The notes under the pieces are model-generated. The model did no database searches. It had not been told where the DNA came from and was given only the letters and a program-made list of their open reading frames with translations. DNA of 64,000 nt from Trifolium pratense (Eukaryota; Streptophyta; Magnoliopsida; Fabales; Fabaceae): the NCBI RefSeq assembly GCF_020283565.1, contig NC_060065.1, positions 27,764,409 through 27,828,408 of the forward strand. Reading direction: 5' to 3'. Below, one piece after another: positions 47,810-60,249 of the stretch (position 1 is the stretch's first letter; each line of letters starts with the position of its first letter). A program made the translations under genes and the position numbers.

Positions 47810-48640
47810 AGGGATTAATTGTAAAAAATTTGGGGATGAATTGGCTTGAACAGTGGGAGTAAGAATTGGTTTCTTCAAAAAATTGTGTTTGTTTTGTTTT
47901 ATCTTTTCTTAAATCGTTGTATGTGCGTTGATTTATTAAACTTAAAATTAAATTAATCAATTTAATACTATCCTCCAACAAAAAGAATTAATAATAACAT
48001 TTTAAATATTGTTTTTTTACTAGTAACATTTTAAATAATCTAAATAAATAATAGCTTAAATTAATCCAATTAATAAAACAATGCTAGGAGGATGTTGCAC
48101 AGTAATTTTGATAAGATGTTTTAAGGGCATTTTAGTGTTCGATTGGTTGTGGACTGATGTCACTGAATCAGTTTCAATTGATATTGTTGTATCAATTTCA
48201 AGTGATATTGTTGTATTATTCAACAAGGTATTTCTTTCGGTTGGTTACGGTGTAGTTGAAATATGTTGTTTCATCTTGAGAACATCACGGTTGATCGTCT
48301 ACTTTGCACAATTTTAGCGGTACTACAAAACGTATTAAAGTGAGCGACATAGTACGCGACTCGGCCAATAATTTTTTGGTTCCAATTTTCACAAATCTTT
48401 GTTAACATAAAAAACAACAATAAGTGGCCAATTAAAATTGGTCGCATGACGTGCCTTTAACTTATGCAGTTGAATTGATCACCGACTAGTCCGCGACTTA
48501 GGTAACGGATAACAATGACAAATTTATTATTTTACAACGCTCGATACTTAAACAACGAAATGGTAAAATATAACAGGTACAAAGCGCGTAATAAACTGAT
48601 AGGACTACAAGGTTTCTCACCCTAGACCGAGCCTTCATCC
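47810..48640. other. Intergenic sequence
   Basis: A frame at 48081-48317 (78 codons) shows no recognised motif. Nothing else stands out. Confidence 0.35.
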
Positions 48641-48894
48641 AATAGTATAAAAGTGACATCCATAATAATATATAAAAAGGATAGATGAGTTTGGACTGAA
48701 TTTTTCTTATTCTAAATTTACCCTATATTTATAACAATATATAAAAAGGATACGTGAGTTTGGGCTGAATTTTTTATATTGTCCAAATTACCCTTCATTT
48801 TAAATTCAAATAACACAATGGTTCTTTTTTATTAAGGTCTTCCAACTATCACAATTCTTGCAGAAATTTAAATAAGATACATTTTTTAATGGAA

Positions 48895-49063
48895 AATGCT
48901 AAACAGTGCCCCCGAAGCACTGTTTAAGAAAGCAAATATAGTAATATGACATTGAACTTTGTGCAGTCAACGCCTCGAATGTCTAAAAAGTATTATTTTC
49001 AATTTAAAAATTTCCTTTTTTGGTTTCCTTAACCAGTGCCCCGGGGGCACCGGTTAGCATAAC
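48895..49063. mobile_element. Small MITE with palindromic termini
   Basis: Left end ATGCTAAACAGTGCCCCCG and right end ATGCTAACCGGTGCCCCCG (reverse complement) match over about 40 bp. Each end is itself near-palindromic (CAGTGCCCCCGAAGCACTG). It interrupts the ~70-bp Helitron units. No target duplication was resolved. Confidence 0.65.
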
Positions 49064-49164
49064 CCAATTGCAAAACTTTATTATCTATAACAATATATAA
49101 AAATGATAGGTGAGTTTCAGAGTTTGGGCTGATTTTTTATATTGTCCAAATTACCCTTTATTTT

Positions 49165-49880
49165 AAACACAACCACAAAGTAACTTCCATTAGTTCATCT
49201 AAAAAAAATTAAAATAAAATAAACTTCCATCGATTTTTATTTTGTATTAACCGACATACTATTCATTTCCATTCATGCTTCTTTTCTTAATGAATTCTCA
49301 CACTATCATTTGTTTCCATTCCTACTTATTTGATGCATCCTTTCCATTATTCGGTGTAGCCTTTCCATTATACGATTTCACATCTACTACATATCTTCTA
49401 CAAATTTGTCAAGGACGTTCTATCACTTGAATCTAACATTTCGAACATTAAATAAAGTTTGTCACTTGCATATTTTATCTTTCTTTTTTCTTCTCATTGT
49501 TTGTTTTTAATCACTTGAATCTAATTTGCAAAGTTGTACATGGAAACACCAATATAAGAGGAAGCGCAAGCATCACCATCGACTACCAAATTGCTCAAAT
49601 CAAATAAATAGGTAGTACTTCTTCTTTGTTTGGTGTGGAAATAATGAGTATTTGTAATTTTGTTTGTTCAAAAAAAAAACATTGTAACTTATTTCAAAAT
49701 TGATAAAAAAGAAAAAATACTATATCTTTCATGTTCTGATCTAACCATGACTAATTAATCATCGAAACTGCAATGTAATCTTTAAACTATGTAAACTTCA
49801 TTTTCTCCAATTACTATATTTACTTTTTCTCACGTCTTCCTAATTTTTTTTTACAATCTACTTTTCTAAATGATTGATAT
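49165..49880. other. Helitron interior, no intact Rep/RPA domain seen
   Basis: AT-rich sequence downstream of the third ~70-bp unit. Short basic frames appear near 49540 but no HUH Rep motif is visible. Confidence 0.35.
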
Positions 49881-49884
49881 ATGT

Positions 49885-50960
49885 TGCGTTAAAAACACAC
49901 CTAGAGCAAGTGTACTCTAGCGCAGAAGTAGTATAAAAGATTATCGTATCCACATGGATTAATTAACAAGTACCAAACTATTTAAGATTATTTATTATTT
50001 AAACTAACGAGTAGTTGAGTTGTCATGAAAACTAAAGAGAAAATACTGACGAGTAAGAATAAGAACAAGAATAAAAACGTGAAGTTGTAAACCAGTAGAG
50101 AGAGGTAGGGTCATGGTTTCACTTGCAATATTCGGTTCCCTATGTCTAGTTCCATTTGAATTCCTTTATTTTAATTCAATTACCAATCCTTTTACTAAAA
50201 CTATTAATCCGTTTGGTCATTCGTGATTAATATTCTTTTTCCTAAATTAACCTTTGTTTGGTCATGCAAAGAGTTGAAATTTAAGAAAAGCATAAAGTGC
50301 AAAAAGGTTGAATGATTGGAAGACTAAGATTAAAGTTTGGTCATGCAATAATTATAGTCTCATTTATCGTATAGGTCCATCAATTAACTGCAGTACGGTC
50401 GCTGATCAATCAATTGATTATAAACATTCATAGGTTGATCATTCCTACTTATGTGATAAAATCAATAGGATAAAATTAATTGAACAAAATACCGAAATTC
50501 AAATTAGAAACTGGAACATATAGCTAAGAAGACATAGCAAAAGGAATTTTAATTGCAAGATCCACGAAAAACCCTAGAATAATATTTAGCTATCCATAAT
50601 CAAAAAGAACACTAAGATAGAAGTAGAATTCATGAAATTAAGAGTAAGGAATAACCCTAGAATGAAGAAAATATGTTGCTCCAAAGTTTCAATCTTCAAT
50701 CCAAAGCTCTTCCAATGTATCACGATCAGTAACTTCAATGAATCTCAATTTGTGATTTTTTTTTCCTCTCACGGTCGTGAATAGAAGAAAGCGTAATTCC
50801 CAATTGCAACTAAGAAGCTCTATTTATAACCCTCTTGATTAAATATGTCTTCAAGTGTAAGCATCCTCTTTTTTTTTCACCGCCAAAACCAGCCATCATC
50901 CACTTGTTAAATCTCTCAATTTGCAATCCCCAACTTGCCCTGCTGTAGCCGCCTCAGTTA
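49885..50960. repeat. Unclassified dispersed repeat, possible solo LTR
   Basis: Layout resembles the solo LTR at 58832: an early AGTAGTATAAAAGATTATCG-like block, repeated GTTTGGTCATGCAA phrases, TATTTATAACCC near 50820 and a C-rich end. I could not fix its borders or a target duplication. Confidence 0.4.
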
Positions 50961-51054
50961 TAGTAGAAGACAAGAAGATTTTCTTAATTGTGAAGGTTGT
51001 CCTTTTAATTCACTGATTTTGTTTGTAATGACACATTATATTTCCTTTCAATGG

Positions 51055-51738
51055 TGTTGTGAATTAGTCTTAAAATCACACCAATGAATAACTTGATGTG
51101 TGGAGCAATAGAACAACAACCAATAATTAAGCGGAATAAGCAATAATAATAATAACCGATAAAAGATAAAGGAGAAGAAAGAACATGATAATTTGTTTAC
51201 CCAGTTCGGTCCAATAATGACCTAGTCTGGGAGAGAGAGCAGTCCCTCCGTTCCACTATATCAAACGAGTAACTTTACAAAGAAATTCTCAATTGAGTTA
51301 CAAGAATTAATCCTAATTCTACCCAAAAACCCGAATCTCTTCCCGTGGCCAAGAGACTCAATTTGATAAGTGTTTCCCAAGGTGTACCACAAAGATAGTT
51401 CACCCACCCTAGAGTTGTACCAAGAGAAAACTCTTTTTCCTCTCTAAAACCCTAGCCCTTGTGTGGTGGCAAACTCTAATCCTTGCCTCTACATCTCTAC
51501 TCTCTTTCTCTCTCTCTCAATTTTTCTATGAATAAAGCACTCCCTATTTATAGAAAAATATATGCCAAAAAATTAGTAACAAATCTGTTTTAAAATAAAA
51601 CAAATCCAAGTCAGAATATCTTCCAAGAAAATATATTTTTTTTTTCTTCAAAAAATCTTCAAAACATCAAAGATGCAAAAAGATTCAACAAAGATTTTTC
51701 TGACTTCTTGTAACTGAGATTTCAAGGCATATCCAACA
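51055..51738 (-). repeat. 3' LTR of a copia-type element, 684 bp
   Basis: On the minus strand it begins TGTTGGATATGCC and ends AATTCACAACA. A purine tract (AAGGTGGAGAAT) stands directly upstream, at 51739-51750. It has a TATTTATAG box near 51547. This arrangement is typical of plant copia 3' ends. Confidence 0.8.
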
Positions 51739-52885
51739 ATTCTCCACCTTGCCTTTAAATCGATGGTGATCCCATCAACCACCGTGCTGCTCTCTCCATC
51801 TTGAATCTTCTATTCAAGATCACCGGATTGTACCTCCCTCTTCATCCTCGGAATGCCTTCCGCTCTCATGAAGATCTTGCATCCCACTACCATAGGATTT
51901 TAGGTAGCCCCACAAGATTCACCGCACCCTCTTCAGACTCCGAAGTGGTCAACTCCGTACCTCCCTGAAGAAACGCTTGCTCCCAACTATCATCGGAATT
52001 TTAGATAGCTCAACAAGCTCCACCATCCCTCTTCAACCCCCGGATTGTGCCTTTTCCGTCCTCCTGAAGAATCGCTTGCCTCCGACTATCCATGGGATTT
52101 TGTGATAACCCTACAAGCCTTCACCACTCTTCGACCCCGGAATGCCTTCCGTACTCTCGAAGTTTTGCTTGGCTCCAAACCAACCTTGGAATTTTAGGTG
52201 GTTCCACAAGCTGCAACATCAAACTCTCCTTGTATCCAACTACCTCCAGCAGTCTCACAAGTTACCAAGTCTGATCACATGTTGCTTTCAATTGCCTCCC
52301 TGAAGATCCTCTCAAGGTCTTGCACTTCTTCAGCCACAATTGAAACATAACCCACAAGGTCTCCATGGTCATCCCCTTCGGCTCAACAATACCACTCTCC
52401 TCCCTATCTCCGATTAGATAACCAAGAGCTAATGTTGACTGTCTACCACTATGGAAGACTCCACCTCAAACTGAGTTTCCTATATGAGACAATGATCCGG
52501 ATAAGAAAATCTGCCACACAGGCTAAATAGTAAGTTCTGCCACACAGGCTAAAAGTAGATTCTGCCACACAGGCTCCTGCCACACAGGCTAAAAAATAAG
52601 TTCTGCCACACAGGCTAAAAGTAAGTTCTGCCACACATGCCCTAAAAATAAACCAAGCCACAAAGGCTACCTATAGAAACTCTGCTATACACATCCTATA
52701 TGATGCATGAAACTCCACTTTCTTCGACCTAACTCACCTGCGACATAATTAACTAGCCTTCCATACACTTTTATTTATATTTCCTCTTAGTTATACCAAA
52801 AAGTAATGAAACCAACAGTATAGTTATATGAATATCAAACGGTTAAATTATTCATTTATATGTAGCTTATATAACAAAGAAATCA
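51739..52885 (-). mobile_element. Copia 3' untranslated remnant with two internal repeat sets
   Basis: Between the purine tract and the gypsy junction. 51840-52230 holds about four ~105-bp units with CTCCTGAAGAATCGCTTGC and GGAATTTTAGGTAG. 52506-52675 holds short units of TTCTGCCACACAGGCTAAAA. No copia pol domain survives. Confidence 0.65.
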
Positions 52886-53757
52886 ACACAGACAGGTGCA
52901 TTGGTCACACCGAAAGGCATCACTGAATATTCATAATGACCATACCTCGTCCTAAAAGCAGTCTTTGGTATATCTTCCGTTCTCACTCTAATCTGATGGT
53001 ATCCGGATCTCAAATCAATCTTACTAAACACGCAAGCTCCAACCAATTGATCCATTAAATCATCTATCCTCGGAAGTGGATACTTGTTCTTGATTGTCAC
53101 TTTGTTCAACTGTCGGTAGTCAATACACAACCTCATACTCCCTTCTTTCTTCTTAACCAACAACACAGGTGCACCCCACGGCGATACACTAGGTCGAATA
53201 AACTTCTTCTCAAGTAGTTCCTCTAGTTGCTTCTTCAACTCATTCAACTCTGACGCTGACATTCGATACGGTGCCATAGATATCGGACTAGTACCAGGTA
53301 CCAAATCAATTGTAAACTCTACTTCTCTTTTCGGCGGTACATCTGACACGTCTTCCGGAAATACATCGGGAAATTCACAGACAACCGGTAACTCTTCCAC
53401 CTTAACTTCACCTTCCATCTTCAAGGATGCAAACAACGCATACACTTCTACAGGTTCCTTCAACGATTCTACTACTTCCTTCTTACTCATCAAATGCAAA
53501 CTCTCCTCCGGTTTAGGAAACACAACGGTCTTCTCGCAACAATTGATATGGACTCGATTAAATATTAACCAGTTCATACCAAAGATAACATCTATTCCAC
53601 TTAGTTGGATACACACTAGGTCCATTCCAAAGTGTCTACCAAACACGGTTACGGGACAGTCACGACATACGAGACGGGTAGTTACAAAACCATTAGCAGG
53701 AGTTTCTATTTCCATACGACCAGACATTTCAGACACAGGTATACTAAGACGCTTCAT
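52867..53757 (-). pseudogene. Ty3/gypsy protease end and partial reverse transcriptase
   Basis: About 290 codons. The end of the protease region (FGMNWL) is at residues ~57-62. The reverse transcriptase begins near 155, with the fingers-palm motifs [26 protein letters not shown] and MPFGVTNAP. The sequence leaves the family right after TNAP, near 52892, before the YxDD active site. The rest of the reverse transcriptase, RNase H, integrase and 3' LTR are absent. It is one frame off the gag frame. Confidence 0.88.
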
Positions 53758-54797
53758 GCAATCAACGATATAAAAGAATGTGTTGCTCCCGTATCAATAA
53801 TCGCAATTAAAGGAGTGTTATAGATGAAACACGTACCTCTAATGAGATTATCCCCCTGATCCGCATCATCTCCACTCAAAGCAAACACCTTTCCCATAGT
53901 CTTCTTCAGCTTCTTGCACATAGGACTCTTGTGACCTTCTTCACCACAATTGAAACAAGTCACCTTCACTTGACAAACATCCGACTTGTGTCCCAACCTC
54001 CCACAATTGAAACACTTGTCCACCTTCTTTGGGCACTCATAAGACTTATGACCCATCTCACCACACTTGTAGCATTGTCCACCACCTCTCTTCTTTCCAC
54101 CACTAGTCTCAACAACTTTCTTCCCCTTGTCACCATAAGGCTTCCCACGGTCTTGACCTTTTCCTCTTTTGTCACTCATGGCCTTGTAGTAGTTAGTCTT
54201 GGCCTTTCCATCATCATCACAAATACGGCACTTATCCACCAAAGTTGCAAAGTCTCGGATTTGAGAAAATCCGATAAGATGCTTGATGTCCGGGCGCAAC
54301 CCACTTTCAAACTTGACACACTTGTCATTCTCAGCTTCCACGGTGTTGTAGTGTGGACTAAACGCACATAGCTCCTCAAACTTCACGGAATACTCCGCTA
54401 CAGACATGTTTCCTTGCTTGAGCTCCATGAACTCCACCACTTTCTTGTTCCTAATATCAGCCGGAAAGTACTTCCTCAAGAACTCTCCCTTGAACATCTC
54501 CCAAGTGATTACCACACCACCAACTCCCATCCTCAGCTTAGCATTCCTCCACCACTTGTTAGCTTCCTCACGAAGTACATAAGTACCCAAGGTTAGCTTA
54601 CTCTCCTCGGTACACCTCATAGCCTCAAAGACAATCTCAACTTCCTCTATCCACTTGACAGCAGCCTCCGGAGCATAGCCTCCAGTGAAAAGCTTCGGAT
54701 TATGCTTCATGAACCTCTCTAACCTCATCTCATCTTCCCTCCAGGGTTGATGATCTCTAGCCACGATGTTGGTCAAAGTAGCTATCGCATCTGCCAT
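53754..54797 (-). pseudogene. Ty3/gypsy gag with three zinc knuckles and start of protease
   Basis: From the ATG at 54797 (MADAIATLTNIV) the frame has a retrotransposon gag domain (WREDEMRLERFMKHNP, KWWRNAKLRM) in its first ~190 residues. Three CCHC knuckles follow, CYKCGEMGHKSYEC, CFNCGRLGHKSDVC and CFNCGEEGHKSPMC. The protease motif IDTGATHSF lies just before the stop at 53754-53756. The stop falls inside the protease domain, where the frame shifts to the next segment. The primer-binding site and LTR lie upstream. Confidence 0.88.
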
Positions 54798-54942
54798 CTG
54801 ATTGTTAGCCCTTGCCGCAATGATCCTGAACAACCAATCAATTCCAAGAACAGACTTAGAAAGGTAATATCAACAGTGTTATCTCTACACAAGTTGAATA
54901 TATGGGCAACTAATCCTAATTAGTTCCACATGAACCGACCTT

Positions 54943-54956
54943 GCTCTGATACCACT
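54943..54956 (-). promoter_or_regulatory. Primer-binding site (initiator Met tRNA)
   Basis: The minus strand reads TGGTATCAGAGC three to four bases after the LTR end, the standard plant primer-binding site. Confidence 0.9.
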
Positions 54957-54958
54957 AT

Positions 54959-57115
54959 TGTAACACCCAAACCCCTTAACGCGAATTTATTGAATATAAA
55001 TAAATGAAACACTTAAGAAAATTCAGGCGTCACATGTTATAATACAAAACCACGGCATAATTAAAATCATGCTAGCACAGCGGAAATTAAAAACAAATAA
55101 TTAACATAGTGCATATCATACGATAATCATAATTGTTCACACAATATCCCTAGGCTCTAGGCCATATCAACAAAGGATATTATGTTTACAACAAAAGATA
55201 GGATTAGCAAAGTTAAATATGCCATCACGGGCTTAATACAATCCAATCGAATAACCCGACCCGGTAAATACCTAATCAGAGCAATTCTATACAACCCATC
55301 AAAAGATATACAAAATATATCTAAGGAGTAGTCTAAGCTAACTCCTCACCAAAAAGCGCACTACCACGAGCACGAGCAAACCTCTAACTCTGATCGGGAT
55401 CCTCAACCTGAGAATCTGAACCCCCAACGGTCCAGCACATAACACAAAGCATGAGAGTTAGATCACATAATCAAAATACAAGTGCAAGTAAATTGATACT
55501 TAAACACTTCTTCAATAACATAAGCATGCCTCACAATTATACATATACATATATTCACATCTATAATCCAATTAGAAGTTCTCAAACACATAATCGAATA
55601 CCAAACTATCAAGTATCAATTATCAAATACCACAATTAGCCAAACATGTGTCACATATCATTTATCATAAAATGCACACATAGCCTAATGCAACTCTAAT
55701 GCTTCAACTTCATGAATGTCACCCTAGACATTTCTAATGCATGTGGTACCATCTTCTTTATTAGAGTATCTCACCTCTAATATCCTTCTTTGTCGGATAA
55801 ATATAATCCGATATACTTCTTTATTGGAATATCCAATATCCTATTTAATTCATGAATGCATGTATATGTTTTTCATGAATTCACTCCAATTATATAGCAT
55901 AAAGCTCTTCCTTTACTATGTGGAACACTATCCAACATACTTCATCATTAAGATTTAACAAAACCTTAATATCCTTCATTTATATTTCATACACGATTAA
56001 CAATCATATAACGATTAGCAATGAGCATCATAAGCATCAACATGCATCAACAATCATGTAAGAATACCATTAAACCATGTTACAAGTGCCTAATTACACT
56101 TACAAACATCAACAAAAATTGCTGTCACAGAGGCCTTCGCTGAGCGAAGGCTCAGCGAGACATGGCGAACCTCACCAGGAAGTCACCTGCTCATGGCGAG
56201 CATTGGCGAGCTTCAGCGAACTATTCGCTGAGCGAAGGCTTAGCGAGCCTAAGCGAACCTCACCAGGGGATCACCTGCTCATGGCGAGCTGCAGCGAGCT
56301 GTGGCGAGCTGTTCGCCACACGTTCGCTGAGCGAAGGCCTAGCGAGTGTCTCCTGTCAGGACAGTTCAAAACTTGCGTTTTCTACACCAAATCACCCAAA
56401 AAATCCCACTTTTCATGTTATAAATCCCAAAAGAGTTTGTATTCCCACATAACAAACATAGATAAACACAAAAGGACAGTCCATTTCTCAGATCTACACC
56501 ATAAACATCGAAAAAGTAAAGATTGACACTTTTTCATCAAAACTCTCAAGAACACAAAGTTCTTGAGTTTAATCTGTTATAAAACTCGTTTTTAACCATT
56601 ATTTTCGTTCATTAATCATGTTAAAAGCATGTTAAACATATTAAGAACCTTAGGAACGATTTCCATCAAGAAAATCCTTTCCAAGCTAAAACGAAAATGG
56701 GGTGGAGGAAGTTCGGGTGAGGAGAAATCGACATTCTCCCCTTCCTCGGGTCACCCACGATTAAGGAACCTACTCTCATACCTGGATTCGAAGAAAACAC
56801 GACGAAGATCTCGAATCTCTAGCTTCTCTTCTTGCCCTAGCTCCTCAAGCTCTCCTCTCTTCTCTCAAGAACACAAGAACATGAGAAATGAATGTTCTCT
56901 CTCCCTCTATGCCCATATGGCGCCACACACACACACACAAGGCCCATTGGGCCTGAAGCCCAATTGACTTGGCCCAATAACACGTTAACTCTCACTACTC
57001 GCTTAATAACTAAAGTACTCGATAAATAACTCAAGTTATTAACTTAATTAAAATTCTACGTTAATAAAATATTTTAACACATAAAAATTAATAATTTGAA
57101 AATTGGGTCGTTACA
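54959..57115 (-). repeat. 5' LTR of the Ty3/gypsy element, 2157 bp
   Basis: Minus strand starts TGTAACGACCCAATTTTC and ends GGGGTTTGGGTGTTACA. It lies directly outside the primer-binding site. Inside, 56130-56350 repeats TTCGCTGAGCGAA palindromes and CATGGCGAGC phrases. The size suits the Del/Tekay-like gypsy elements, but no chromodomain survives to confirm the lineage. Confidence 0.88.
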
Positions 57116-57273
57116 CATGGCTGGTATGCTTTAAAAGATTTTTACAATATCAGCCGTATCGGGGCTTAGGTTACATTGGTATACACCGGAAGAGGACAAT
57201 TTGGTATAATTTTAAGGGATAGGTTTCGTGCAGTTATAAATTCATACTCATTATTTTGATTTTAACATTGCAG

Positions 57274-60082
57274 ATTTAATATTAAAGGATGATCAATTGA
57301 TACAATATGCACTAGCAGATATTGAGATGATGTTACGTAGTTGTGGGAAGAGTTTAAAAGATTATCCTCCAATGCCTAGAGCAGACACATCATTAGTTCC
57401 TGATATACAAAATAGTTTAATACACGACGAATTGAATTATAACATACAATCATTAGCTGAGGAACATGTTAGATTGATGTCAACTATGACTTCAGAGCAA
57501 CGTAAAGTATATGACACAATTATGACAAGAGTTAACGAAAACAAACCTGGTGTGTTTTTTCTTTATGGTTATAGCGGTACATGGAAGACATTTATCTAGA
57601 GGGCCATGTCAGCCGCATTACGCTCAAAAGGTGAGATAGTTTTAACAGTTGCCCCAAGTGGGATCGCTACATTGCTTATACCTGGCGGTAGAACACCACA
57701 TTCAAGGTTTTGTATTCCTCTAAATGTTGACGAGTTTTCAACATGTACCATAGTTCCTAAAAGCCCTTTGGCGCTATTAATACAAAAAGCAAAGCTCATT
57801 ATATGGGATGAAGCACCAATGATGCACAAACACTGTTTCAAAGCTGTTGATCGAACTTTAAAAGATATTCTCAAGTCTGTTGATGAAAAAAATAAACACA
57901 TTCCCTTCGGTTGAAAAGTTGTTTTTGGCGGAGATTTTAGACAAATTCTACCAGTAATACCAAAAGGTACAAGGCCAGAAGTTGTTTATGCTACTATTAA
58001 TTCTTCGGTTCTTTGGAATTTTTGTGAAGTTTTAACATTGAGTAAAAACATGAGGCTTCTCGGTGGTGCTTCGAGTGCAGACGTTGAACAAAGAAGATTG
58101 TTTTTCTGAATGAGTTTTGAGTGTTGGCGATGGAGAAATTGGAGATGACAACGACGATGATTTAGAACTTGACATTCCATCAGATATATTGATTCCAAAT
58201 TCAGGTGATCCTCTTGTTTCTATCGTTGAAAGCACATATCCCCAACTTTTACAAAACATGAACGATATAACGTATTTCCAAAATATAGATATACTAGCTC
58301 CTAAAAATTCAATAGTCGACACAATAAATGATTATACGTTGGATTTAATTCCCGGTGAAGAAAAAACATATTTGAGTTATGATACTCCACTCACACAAAA
58401 TGTAGACGGTCAAACAGTGGATGATGTTCATACTCCCGAATTTTTGAACACGATTTCTATGTCGGGACTTCCAAATCACAAGTTGAGACTTAAAGTTGGA
58501 GTTCCAGTTATGCTATTAAGGAATTTGAATAAAAAATTAGGATTATGCAATGGAACAAGACTTATTATTACGAGATTGGAAAAACGTGCTCTTGAAGGAA
58601 AATTTATTTCAGAAAGTAATATTGGTGGTCAGGTTTTCATACCTAGATTTTTTCTGACACCATCTGACGTGAGAATTCCTTTTAAATTTCAACGGAGACA
58701 ATTTGCTATAATGATTTCTTTTGCGATGACTATTAATAAGAGTCAGAGACAATCTTTAAAGCATGTTGGGATATATCTTCCGTCGCCAATGTTTTCACAT
58801 GGTCAGTTGTATGTTGCAATTTCAAGAGTTATGATCACAGTCGTTTCGTGATCAAAATAATTCTAAAATAAGTAGTACAAGGTAGTAACCTTGGTCGTTT
58901 CGCAAGGACTCACGATCGGTTTAACAATATTAGAATGAATTTAAAGGTTGCAAATTGGGGGTTTTCGATTTGAAAGCAGTAAAGAGATGACGAAATTAAT
59001 CAATATAAGGGGCAATCAATCCATTGGTTTTAGGGAAATCTTGTTTATCATCTATCCTAGGTTCTCAAAAGATTGTTCGTTAGTTTATGCTTGGCTGATT
59101 ATAGAACTAATTTAACAAGCGTAATTCAATTCTATAAAGAATCGTTGATTAAGCATCAACGTGTTCAATTAACTATGGGGATGATCAAGCGTCAACAATA
59201 ACATAGATAAGATCATAACAATAACTCATTCAGCCCTTTTTACAAGCGAAAAAGCATATATCAATTCCCTATTCAAATCAATTCAACAAGCGATAAACGA
59301 ATTCAAATAGTTTCAATAGCATGAATATATGAATTTGAAACAGAATAATTAAGCATCAATTGAATCAAACTCATACATAAATTAGGAACACGAAAATTGA
59401 ATTGATATATGATAAGCATAAACATATGAATTGTTATTAAACCGAACCTCAAGAATCAAGAACAAGAATTCCTCACACCAATGGATCGAAAATAAGTTTA
59501 GTTCTCCATTCAAGCGGTGGCTGCTAGGGTTTTTTTATTTTCTCGTGAACAGTGAATAATAACCCTAGCTGCCTTTTTTCGGTTTAAATAATACATGGAA
59601 CGGGCCTTAAAACAATTGGGCCGAAAAATATGAAGTTGTGCTGAAATTAAATTCGTCTGGAACATAAACGCCATTATTTGACACACTTGCGCTCCGAACT
59701 GGGTTTTGGCCTCAACATGAAAGTCGTAGCTCTTGATCTCAGCTTTCCAACGCATCTTCCCGCGCCTCAATCCGATATTTGTAACTCCAGTTATAACCTG
59801 CGGACCGGAAGGGTGTCAAAGTGCTATTTATTCATAAATTAAGTGCGAAAATAAAATAGAGTTAGAAATAAACTTAAATATAAAAACTCCTTAAAATAGT
59901 GAAAATAGTAAATTAAACCATAGGAATACACTAGTACAATAGTAGAAGAATGTGCATTAAAATGCATTGATCAAGTTACTTCTAGAAAAAGATTAAAAAT
60001 ATTGATCATCGATGACGACGGTGAAGACACGACTAAGACTTCGAATGTGGTCTATAAGGAAGTCTTCCGTAATATAACATAA
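57274..60082 (+). pseudogene. Helitron PIF1-like helicase, C-terminal half, disabled
   Basis: After a TTTAACATTGCAG acceptor the frame gives LILKDDQLIQYALADIEMM, typical of plant Helitron helicases. Motif I is altered (GYSGTWKT in place of GxxGxGKT). Walker B is present (LIIWDEAP), as are GGDFRQILPV, GVPVMLLRNL, MTINKSQRQS and YVAISRV. Lesions are a TAG at 57598, a TGA at 57912 and a frame change near 58108. A solo LTR at 58832-59973 splits the reading frame after AISRV. Coding resumes at 59979 (TSRKRLKILIIDDDG) and stops at 60080-60082. It cannot make a working helicase. Confidence 0.88.
58832..59973. mobile_element. Solo LTR inserted in the Helitron helicase, 1142 bp
   Basis: Begins TGATCACAGTCG and ends TGCATTGATCA. 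A 5-bp duplication AGTTA is at 58827-58831 and 59974-59978. Joining its flanks restores helicase coding across the break. The TG...CA ends with a 5-bp duplication and no internal domain point to a solo LTR. The family is not recognised. Confidence 0.8.
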
Positions 60083-60249
60083 TTTTCTTTGTATAAATAT
60101 TAATCCAAAATTATTGTTGAACTATCGTTTAATGTTACTCAACTTTTTTCATATACCTTACATTATTGGAATTATCATATCTTATTTAATCTTTATATAT
60201 CTTACCGCTAATCAGACCCGTGCACCGCACGGGTCAATGTTCTAGTATA

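Larger units (their letters stand above)
48650..60245 (+). mobile_element. Old autonomous-type Helitron, heavily nested
   Basis: The 3' end is a hairpin ACCCGTGC-ACC-GCACGGGT at 60216-60234, then CAATGTT and CTAG (60242-60245) followed by T. Upstream, a degraded PIF1-like helicase ends at 60082 in the same strand, as in autonomous Helitrons. The 5' end is not fixed. Three ~70-bp units with AATATATAAAAAGGATA and TTTGGGCTGA (about 48664, 48733 and 49086) probably belong near it. LTR retroelement material at 51055-57115 and a solo LTR at 58832-59973 sit inside. Confidence 0.55.

Noticed and set aside
53754..53760. Programmed frameshift between gag and pol
   Set aside because: The shift falls inside the protease domain just after its active site, so a disabling indel is more likely.
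53931..54371. 146-codon plus-strand frame
   Set aside because: Antisense shadow of the gypsy gag.
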